From NCBI GenBank assembly GCA_002305435.1, contig DBQZ01000084.1:10918-30553 (forward strand): a stretch of DNA of 19,636 bases. The letters are read 5' to 3'. Positions 15,160 through 19,636 of the stretch are shown one piece after another. The first letter of the stretch is position 1; every line of letters begins with the position of its first letter. A model generated the notes under the pieces. The model saw only the letters and a program-made list of their open reading frames with translations, did not search any database and was not told where the DNA came from. Both the position numbers and the translations under genes were made by a program. This DNA is from Clostridiales bacterium UBA1381. Its GTDB lineage: Bacteria > Bacillota > Clostridia > UBA1381.

Positions 15160-16212
15160 TTATCTTACCCCCTTCAAAAATCTGTCGAACAGGAAGCCTG
15201 TGTCGAGAGGACCCGGCTTAGCTTCAGGATGGAACTGTACGCTCTGGATGGGCAGGCTCTTATGGCGAATACCCTCGCACGTTCCGTCATTTACGTTTAC
15301 AAAGGTTTCCTCCACCTCGTCCGGAAGATCGGAGAGGATATAATTGTGGTTCTGGGAGGTGATGTAGACCTTGCCGGTAGAAAGGTCTTTTACCGGATGG
15401 TTGCCGCCGTGGTGGCCGAACTTGAGCTTTTTCGTTTTGCAGCCAAGCGCAAGGCCGATGATCTGATGTCCCATGCAGATGCCGGCAATCGGATAGCGGC
15501 CGATAAGCGCACGGACGGTATCGGCTGTGCCGGGAGCGTCGAGCGGGTCGCCGGGGCCGTTGGAAAGAAAGACCATATCAGGCTTTACAGCATCTATTTC
15601 CTCAGGCTTTACGGTAGCCGGGAATACGCTTATCTTACAATTTCTGTCCAAAAGGCTTGAGATTATGCCCTGTTTTGCACCCATATCTATGAAAGCGACG
15701 TGAGTCTGTCCGGGACTGTTTAATACGTATGCTTCCTTGGCAGTGGTACGCATGATGACATCGCTGTTGTCAAGGCTAGAGAGCATGGAGCTTACCTCTG
15801 CATCCGACGGTTCGCCTCGGCATATAACGCCCCGCATAACGCCGTGTTCACGCAGTATCTTCGTCAAAGCTCTTGTGTCGATACCCTCAAGACCGACAAC
15901 GCCCTGACGTTTTAAGAAGTTGGAAAGCGTCATCTCATTGCGGAAATTCGACGGCTTGTCGCACTTCTCCCTTACGACAAAGGCGGTGAGATTTGCCTTG
16001 TCAGCCTCCATATCTTCAAAGTTGATACCATAATTACCGATCAAAGGAAACGTCATAGTTACGATCTGGCCGGCAAATGAAGGGTCTGTTAATGTTTCCT
16101 GATAGCCCACCATACCGGTAGTAAAAACGACTTCGCCCGAAACGTCCTTTATCGCTCCGAACATTTCGCCTGTAAAACGTGCGCCGTTTTCCAGAACCAA
16201 TTGTGCTTTCAT
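15160..16212 (-). CDS. carA: Carbamoyl-phosphate synthase small (glutaminase) subunit
   Basis: 350 residues. This subunit hydrolyses glutamine and channels ammonia to CarB. The N-terminal CPSase small-chain domain is followed by a class I glutamine amidotransferase domain with the nucleophile Cys246 in GICMGHQ, HHGGNHPVKD near 267-276, and His328/Glu330 in FHPEAKPGP. AAAGGAG lies 9 bases upstream of the ATG. It is first in the carAB operon, behind a leader peptide and a terminator that lies about 97 bases upstream of the start. Confidence 0.96.
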   Translation of the reverse strand: MKAQLVLENGARFTGEMFGAIKDVSGEVVFTTGMVGYQETLTDPSFAGQIVTMTFPLIGNYGINFEDMEADKANLTAFVVREKCDKPSNFRNEMTLSNFLKRQGVVGLEGIDTRALTKILREHGVMRGVICRGEPSDAEVSSMLSSLDNSDVIMRTTAKEAYVLNSPGQTHVAFIDMGAKQGIISSLLDRNCKISVFPATVKPEEIDAVKPDMVFLSNGPGDPLDAPGTADTVRALIGRYPIAGICMGHQIIGLALGCKTKKLKFGHHGGNHPVKDLSTGKVYITSQNHNYILSDLPDEVEETFVNVNDGTCEGIRHKSLPIQSVQFHPEAKPGPLDTGFLFDRFLKGVR

Positions 16213-16308
16213 GCGTATCTGCTCCTTTCAAAAATTTATCTGCGCCGAATATGCGCCCTGTGATAATGCAGACCTGCTTTGCGAATATTTAAGCGTGTAT
16301 AAAATCTC

Positions 16309-16346
16309 AAAAAAATAGACAATGGAAGAAATCTTTCATTGTCTAT
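16309..16346 (-). terminator. Leader (attenuator) terminator upstream of carA
   Basis: On the minus strand ATAGACAATG (16346-16337) and CATTGTCTAT (16324-16315) form a perfect 10-bp stem with a 12-base loop, followed by at least six T (16314-16309). It lies between the promoter and carA, so transcription must read through it to express carAB. Its left arm falls entirely inside the last four codons of the leader peptide, including the stop. Confidence 0.85.
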
Positions 16347-16422
16347 AAAAATCAACAGCCTGTTTTATTTTGGGAATAAAAACACCGCTAAACGACCTGT
16401 AAGAAAGAATGAGAACGTTCAT
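16336..16422 (-). CDS. Leader peptide of the carAB attenuator
   Basis: A 28-codon frame beginning ATG-AAC-GTT-CTC and ending TAT-AGA-CAA-TGA. It has a good ribosome-binding site: AGGGAGG ends seven bases before the ATG. It starts about 50 bases after the expected transcription start. The RNA is U-rich, with runs such as GUUUUUAUU (codons 14-16) and GAUUUUUAU (codons 24-26) just ahead of the terminator. A ribosome finishing at the TGA would cover the left arm of the terminator and let transcription continue. The layout is that of the E. coli pyrBI leader, where UTP-dependent pausing couples transcription to translation. Two Arg codons (9 AGG, 27 AGA) leave an arginine-linked variant possible. 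No such peptide is known to me by sequence. Confidence 0.65.
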   Translation of the reverse strand: MNVLILSYRSFSGVFIPKIKQAVDFYRQ

Positions 16423-16480
16423 GGTGTAGCCTCCCTATATTATCAGCCGCCGTTTGGCCGCCTGCATATTTATCTTGTCT

Positions 16481-16509
16481 ATTGTACCACTATTATGTCG
16501 AGTTGTCAA
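16481..16509 (-). promoter_or_regulatory. Promoter of carAB
   Basis: On the minus strand TTGACA (16509-16504) and TACAAT (16486-16481) are separated by 17 bases: a consensus -35 and a near-consensus -10. Transcription should start near 16474, giving a leader of about 260 bases before carA. This long leader holds the leader peptide and the attenuator. Confidence 0.85.
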
Positions 16510-16762
16510 GAGGTTTTTGAAAAAAAGCCACGGTTTTTGGAATGGTTAACATTCTGTGAATTTTGTTAACAAAATATGAATAAAGCCGATAGTTAACAGC
16601 AAATGTTGAGTTTGAATACAGTTAAATGTTGCTGCACAAAATCTATTTTATGTCAATTGTTGTAAAAATTTCTAATATTTTAAGCGGCTTATTAACTTCG
16701 GTTGCTGCTTGTTAATATTTTGTTTACTCATTCAAAAACCGTAGAAATATATGGACTTTGTA
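16510..16762 (+). other. Intergenic region with clustered GTTAAC palindromes
   Basis: About 250 bases between the divergent carAB and relB promoters, AT-rich and without a supported gene. The hexamer palindrome GTTAAC occurs at 16545-16550, 16565-16570 and 16592-16597, with related GTTAAA (16621), ATTAAC (16691) and GTTAAT (16711). The first two, and the last two, are 20 bases apart. The copy at 16565 sits in a longer palindrome TTTGTTAACAAA. Three TGAAT half-sites are also present but do not form ARG boxes. This could be an operator cluster for one of the flanking promoters. Confidence 0.4.
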
Positions 16763-16791
16763 TTGACAATGTAAGTATAATGTGATACAAT
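16763..16791 (+). promoter_or_regulatory. Promoter of the relB-yoeB operon
   Basis: TTGACA (16763-16768) and TACAAT (16786-16791) are separated by 17 bases, just ahead of the antitoxin. It is a strong promoter, as is common for self-repressed toxin-antitoxin operons. Confidence 0.85.
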
Positions 16792-16816
16792 ATATTTTGA
16801 AAGGAGAGTGTATGTT

Positions 16817-17086
16817 ATGTCGCAAACAACGTTGAGTATACGTATGGATGATGATTTAAAGAGAGATTTTGACAGTGTTTGCAATGAGCTAGGGTTGTCT
16901 ATGACAACGGCTGTAACGATGCTTGCAAAGAAAATGACACGGGAGAAAAGAGTTCCATTTGATGTGTCTGTTGACCCGTTTTATTCAAAGGCGAATATTG
17001 CCAGATTAAAACGATCTGTTGCCCAGATGGAAAGTACGGGCGGAACAGTGCACGAGGTGGAAGAGTATGATAAAATCGTGGACTGA
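16817..17086 (+). CDS. relB: RelB/DinJ-family antitoxin
   Basis: 89 residues. It starts with the ribbon-helix-helix DNA-binding segment typical of RelB/DinJ antitoxins (TTLSIRMDDDLKRDFDSVCNELGLSMTTAVTMLAKK, about 4-39). A proline/valine-containing linker follows, then an acidic C-terminal tail expected to wrap the toxin (HEVEEYDKIVD). The ATG at 16817 is preferred, with AGGAG ten bases upstream; a GTG at 16808 lies within that site. The frame is complete, and its last 20 bases overlap the start of the yoeB-like frame. The expected role is to neutralise a YoeB/RelE-type mRNA interferase and, with it, to repress the promoter at 16763. The toxin frame next door is interrupted, so it may now act alone. 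Confidence 0.88.
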   Translation: MSQTTLSIRMDDDLKRDFDSVCNELGLSMTTAVTMLAKKMTREKRVPFDVSVDPFYSKANIARLKRSVAQMESTGGTVHEVEEYDKIVD

Positions 17087-17330
17087 CGATGCGTGAGAAG
17101 ACTTTATTTATTGAACGAAGCAAGACAAAAAAACGCTTAAAAGAATTTTGCAGATATTGAAAGATATAGACAGGAACGGATATGAAGGAATAGGAAAACC
17201 CGAAAGATTAAGCGGTGATTTATCGGCGTATTGGAGCCGCAGAATAGACGATTCAAACAGAATTGTTTATAGGATAGATAATGGTGTAATAAAAATTGTA
17301 CAATGCGGGTCACATTACAGGGATAAATAA
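17067..17330 (+). pseudogene. yoeB: YoeB/Txe-family toxin frame with two in-frame TGA codons at Trp positions
   Basis: From the ATG at 17067 to the TAA at 17328 there are 87 sense positions, close to the 84 of E. coli YoeB, a ribosome-dependent mRNA endonuclease. The frame is unbroken except for TGA at codon 10 (17094-17096) and codon 16 (17112-17114). In E. coli YoeB these are Trp10 and Trp16 (…SWDDYLYWQ…); here the text reads DDA-TGA-EDFIY-TGA-TK. Everything else is conserved: Trp5, WSRRI (56-60), and the catalytic set E46, R65, H83, Y84 at the same numbers. There are no indels. Both TGA codons lie outside the antitoxin overlap. By the standard code no complete toxin can be made; the longest remaining piece, from a TTG at 17148, lacks the N-terminus and has no ribosome-binding site. 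It could be a decayed gene or a gene readable only where TGA means Trp. Confidence 0.8.
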
Positions 17331-17363
17331 TTAAGGCAATAATATAACCAAATTAACTTTACA

Positions 17364-17393
17364 GGAGTGAAAACCGGCTTAGGCTTTCACTCC
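17364..17393 (+). ncRNA. Candidate structured RNA hairpin downstream of yoeB
   Basis: GGAGTGAAA (17364-17372) and TTTCACTCC (17385-17393) form a perfect 9-bp stem around a 12-base loop in which CC and GG can pair further. No T run follows, so it is not a terminator by itself. Only seven bases separate it from the next, larger stem-loop. No known riboswitch class was recognised. It may be part of a 3' untranslated structure of the toxin-antitoxin transcript or a separate small RNA. Confidence 0.4.
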
Positions 17394-17400
17394 AGTGCAA

Positions 17401-17458
17401 CCGCCGCCATCTCAAGGGCAGTTCATTTTACCCTTGACGGGCGGCGGTTTTATTTTAT
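17401..17458 (+). terminator. Large intrinsic terminator after the toxin-antitoxin locus
   Basis: CCGCCGCC (17401-17408) pairs fully with GGCGGCGG (17440-17447). Inside this stem CAAGGG (17413-17418) pairs with CCCTTG (17431-17436). The outer stem is followed by TTTTATTTTATT. The internal loop between the two stems is small (4 and 3 bases). This is a larger, more structured terminator than the others in the window. Confidence 0.8.
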
Positions 17459-17564
17459 TGCGGAAGCATATATAAGAAAACATTTAAAGATGGGAGCGGA
17501 TTAAAGTTTTGTTTTACCCGGTGTTAAAATCAAACATTCACCCCAAAAACACGGGTATTAGGGC

Positions 17565-17593
17565 TTGTGTTTTTAACTCATCTATGCTATAAT
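17565..17593 (+). promoter_or_regulatory. Promoter of pyrE
   Basis: TTGTGT (17565-17570) and TATAAT (17588-17593) are separated by 17 bases, with TG one base before the -10 box (extended -10). The leader to the pyrE ATG is only about 40 bases and shows no attenuator, unlike the carAB leader. Confidence 0.8.
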
Positions 17594-17640
17594 ATAGAGG
17601 AAAGCGGGAAATAAAACACGATAGCCAAGGAGGAATATTC

Positions 17641-18321
17641 ATGTTAGATAAAAAATTGGAACAGTCAAAAATAGAGTTCATAGAGTTCATGATGGAGTCG
17701 GATGTTTTGCGGTTCGGCAAATTCGTCACGAAAAGCGGGCGCAACACGCCGTATTTTGTTAATACCGGAAACTACAGAACCGGCAAACAGATAGACACTC
17801 TGGGCAAATTTTATGCACAGCTGATAAAGGAAAATTGCGGCGATAATTTCGATGCTATGTTCGGCCCGGCGTATAAGGGTATCCCGCTTGCGGTGGGAGC
17901 TGCCGGCGCACTCTGGCGTGAATACGGCATAGATAAGCCGTACTTCTTTAACCGCAAGGAGGAGAAGGATCACGGAGAGGGCGGCTCTCTTGTCGGCTAC
18001 AAGCCTCAGGAGGGTGACAGAGTAATAATTATCGAGGATGTTATTACAGCTGGAACAGCCGTTAGAGAAACTATGCCTATAATAAGAGGTGCGGCTAAAA
18101 ATATCACTGCTGAGGATATGTTTATCTCCGTAAACCGCTGTGAGGTCGGCAAGACTCCGGGAAAGACTACAATAACGGAGGTTATGGAAGAGTTCGGCAT
18201 CCGTGTACATTCGATAGTAACAGTGGCTGACATTTATTTGTACTTAAAGCAGGCCGGCGGATATGAAGAAGTATTAAAAGATATGGAAGCATATATGGAT
18301 CAGTACTGTGTGTTTGACTGA
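17641..18321 (+). CDS. pyrE: Orotate phosphoribosyltransferase
   Basis: 226 residues. It transfers ribose-5-phosphate from PRPP to orotate to form OMP in pyrimidine synthesis. The PRPP-binding motif VIIIEDVITAGTA is at 128-140, and the flexible catalytic loop FNRKEEKDHGEGG at 103-115. N-terminal FGKFVTKSGRNTPYFVNTG (25-43) is typical of PyrE. AAGGAGG lies 7 bases before the ATG. It has its own promoter and is apart from other pyr genes in this window, although carAB lies close by on the other strand. Its TGA stop is 35 bases before the exported protein that follows. Confidence 0.96.
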   Translation: MLDKKLEQSKIEFIEFMMESDVLRFGKFVTKSGRNTPYFVNTGNYRTGKQIDTLGKFYAQLIKENCGDNFDAMFGPAYKGIPLAVGAAGALWREYGIDKPYFFNRKEEKDHGEGGSLVGYKPQEGDRVIIIEDVITAGTAVRETMPIIRGAAKNITAEDMFISVNRCEVGKTPGKTTITEVMEEFGIRVHSIVTVADIYLYLKQAGGYEEVLKDMEAYMDQYCVFD

Positions 18322-18356
18322 TTTTTCGGCATTTTGCAGGAAAGGAATGATGTGTA

Positions 18357-19550
18357 ATGAAAAAAGTTTTTGCAGCTTCAGCAATAGCTGCCGCAATGAT
18401 AGCCTTAGGCGTCGGAGCAAATGCTGCCGATGAAATATCGGTGTATGTAGACAATTCAAAGGTGCAGTTCACCGACCAGGCCCCGGTTATGGTGGATAAC
18501 CGTACTCTCGTTCCGGCGAGGGCGGTGTTTGAAAAAGCGGGGGCAGTGGTTACATGGGATCAGCCGACGCAGACTGCGACTTTCAAGCGTGGCTCAGATG
18601 TTGTGACGATAAAGTATAACGACAGTTTCCTATATAAAAACGGAACCCCGATAGCGCTTGATGTTCCGGCACAGATAATAAACGACCGTACGATGATACC
18701 GGTAAGGGCAATATCAGAAGCAATGGATTTTGGCGTAACGTGGAACGCTGTACAGCAGAGCGTGCTGGTATCGACAAACGGCAAGGAATATCGGGCGGCC
18801 GCTTCGCTAAAGACAGGATTCATGACGCTTAATGATATTGCAGACGTTTATCTCAACCGTGAGTTTTCCAATCTGTCGGTAGATACGAACGGAGATGGCA
18901 TGAATGAGCAGGTATCGTTTACACCGGCTACTGAAGAAAAGGGCGCAGTGCTTTTGATAAACGGTACGGATTGTTCGGGTGCGCTTCCGGAGGGTGTGCA
19001 GTTTTATGCGTTTGCAGTAGTGGATATTGACGACGATGATTCTGCAAAGCAGATAGTTCTGACTGACTGCCTTGATTATAACGGGGCGTGGTTCTTCCAG
19101 TGGGATGGTTCTGCGTTAAATCAGATACCGGTAACGGGGTCTGTCGATACATCAATAGATTTTGTAGAGAACCTATTTTTCAATAAAAAGGGAACTATAA
19201 TCTCCGATACGAATTCAATATGCTTTGCGAATGCGATTATCAGCGGTTCCAGCTATGATTTGGAAAACGGCAACATGGCGCTTTACCGCCTGAACACAGA
19301 TGCTGCTAAGGGCATCACGTTCTACAAGGAACGGGAGGATGATTTGGCGTATGCGATAGTATACACGGATGATTTCGAGCCGGGTACGTACCATGAGCGT
19401 GAGAGCGGTGATTCAGTTGTGACCTCCGCATCGTTTGAAAAATTCGAGCTGATAGATGTATACGTTGATGAATATAACCCGTCCAACATTGAGTTCTTTA
19501 TCAGGCTGCCTCAGGGTGATACGGCGGTAATTTGGCCGTACAGGGTCTGA
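18357..19550 (+). CDS. Exported protein with copper-amine-oxidase-N (stalk) repeats
   Basis: 397 residues. It has a Sec signal peptide, MKK-(Ala/Ile-rich)-GVGANAAD, with likely cleavage after ANA (residue 23). Two copies of the stalk-domain pattern follow: VMVDNRTLVPARAVFEKAGA (44-63), then TW, and IINDRTMIPVRAISEAMDF (107-125), then TW. This is the Cu_amine_oxidN1 module found on many secreted clostridial proteins; it does not imply amine oxidase activity. From about 176 there is a DTNGDGMNE calcium-loop-like motif and a second domain of roughly 220 residues with further Asp-rich patches (DIDDDDSAKQIV), resembling FG-GAP/VCBS-type surface domains. The start has AAGGA ten bases upstream. It may be cotranscribed with pyrE. 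The ligand is unknown. Confidence 0.8.
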   Translation: MKKVFAASAIAAAMIALGVGANAADEISVYVDNSKVQFTDQAPVMVDNRTLVPARAVFEKAGAVVTWDQPTQTATFKRGSDVVTIKYNDSFLYKNGTPIALDVPAQIINDRTMIPVRAISEAMDFGVTWNAVQQSVLVSTNGKEYRAAASLKTGFMTLNDIADVYLNREFSNLSVDTNGDGMNEQVSFTPATEEKGAVLLINGTDCSGALPEGVQFYAFAVVDIDDDDSAKQIVLTDCLDYNGAWFFQWDGSALNQIPVTGSVDTSIDFVENLFFNKKGTIISDTNSICFANAIISGSSYDLENGNMALYRLNTDAAKGITFYKEREDDLAYAIVYTDDFEPGTYHERESGDSVVTSASFEKFELIDVYVDEYNPSNIEFFIRLPQGDTAVIWPYRV

Positions 19551-19577
19551 TTGATACTTTATGGAGAGGAGAATGTT

Positions 19578-19636
19578 ATGAAGAGGCTATTTGCCGCCGC
19601 ATTAGCGGTATTCTCTTTGGTGGTGATGATGGGAAG
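19578..19636 (+). CDS. Start of another exported protein (partial)
   Basis: An ATG at 19578, with GGAGAGGAG a few bases upstream, opens a frame that runs to the window end (19 residues). The beginning, MKRLFAAALAVFSLVVMMG, is a signal-peptide n-region and hydrophobic core. It lies 27 bases after the stalk-domain protein, so the two probably form one transcript. The mature part is outside the window, so no function is assigned. Confidence 0.65.
   Translation, partial: MKRLFAAALAVFSLVVMMG

Larger units (their letters stand above)
17331..17640 (+). other. Gene-free stretch between yoeB and pyrE
   Basis: 310 bases without a supported reading frame. It holds the double stem-loop at 17364-17458 and the pyrE promoter at 17565-17593. 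It also contains an inverted repeat, ACCC-g-GTGTT (17516-17525) against AACACGGGT (17548-17556), nine pairs with one bulged base, just upstream of the pyrE -35 box. The rest is AT-rich spacer in which I see nothing further. Confidence 0.5.

Noticed and set aside
16281..16298. ARG box in the carA leader (CGAATATTTAAGCG)
   Set aside because: The right half lacks the ATTCA pattern; several mismatches make it no better than chance in AT-rich DNA.
16420..16445. PyrR-binding RNA loop in the carAB leader (GGGAGGCT resembles part of the consensus)
   Set aside because: The required UCC side and flanking stem are absent. The bases are fully explained as the Shine-Dalgarno site of the leader peptide.
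16213..16480. T-box or known riboswitch upstream of carA
   Set aside because: No T-box sequence (TGG-bearing bulge) or recognised aptamer core was found; a leader peptide plus terminator explains the region.
16474..16486. An AGACAA copy near the carAB start as an alternative partner for the terminator right arm
   Set aside because: Most of it lies at or before the expected transcription start, so it would not be in the RNA.
17067..17330. The whole genome reads TGA as Trp
   Set aside because: Several intact genes here (hflX, trxA, argF, relB, pyrE and the stalk-domain gene) end in TGA exactly where their families end, and their Trp codons are TGG.

Overview
The window reads as chromosomal DNA of an anaerobic member of the Clostridia (Bacillota). 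Support comes from strong Shine-Dalgarno sites (AGGAGG type), many close TTGACA/TATAAT promoters, a rubrerythrin, a SecG/HflX/thioredoxin/QueG neighbourhood, a secreted protein with copper-amine-oxidase-N (stalk) repeats, and frequent ATA and AGA/AGG codons. I cannot name the genus. TGA is a normal stop here: hflX, trxA, argF, relB and pyrE all end in it.

Layout. (1) 1-93: the tail of an unidentified gene with its own terminator; then secG on the minus strand, divergent from the next operon. (2) 621-4442: hflX - yigZ-like - lipoprotein - trxA - queG, tightly packed or overlapping behind one good promoter. (3) 4446-9205: argD - argF - GNAT acetyltransferase - two CobW/COG0523-type proteins. 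The promoter overlaps two ARG-box-like sites, and the operon closes at a clear terminator. The first CobW protein carries 26 histidines in about 41 residues. The second joins a degenerate CobW GTPase half to a DUF1980/YcgQ-like C-terminal domain. (4) 9213-11904: a small phasin-like helical protein and an AarF/UbiB kinase-like protein, then rubrerythrin. (5) 16509 down to 11908 on the minus strand: carA-carB, preceded by a strong promoter, a 28-codon leader peptide and an intrinsic terminator whose left arm lies inside the last leader codons. (6) 16763-17455: a RelB/DinJ antitoxin and a YoeB toxin gene, followed by an unusual double hairpin. (7) 17565 to the end: pyrE and two exported proteins, the last one cut by the window edge.

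Metabolic logic. carAB makes carbamoyl phosphate for both arginine (argD, argF) and pyrimidines (pyrE). The arg operon appears to be controlled at the DNA level by ArgR. carAB appears to be controlled in its mRNA leader by translation-coupled attenuation.

Most interesting points. The yoeB toxin frame is intact from start to stop and keeps E46, R65, H83 and Y84, except that codons 10 and 16, which are tryptophans in E. coli YoeB, both read TGA. This is either a very specific pair of G-to-A lesions or a toxin that can only be made where TGA is read as Trp. The carAB leader-peptide attenuator and the CobW-DUF1980 fusion next to a His-rich CobW are the next best candidates.
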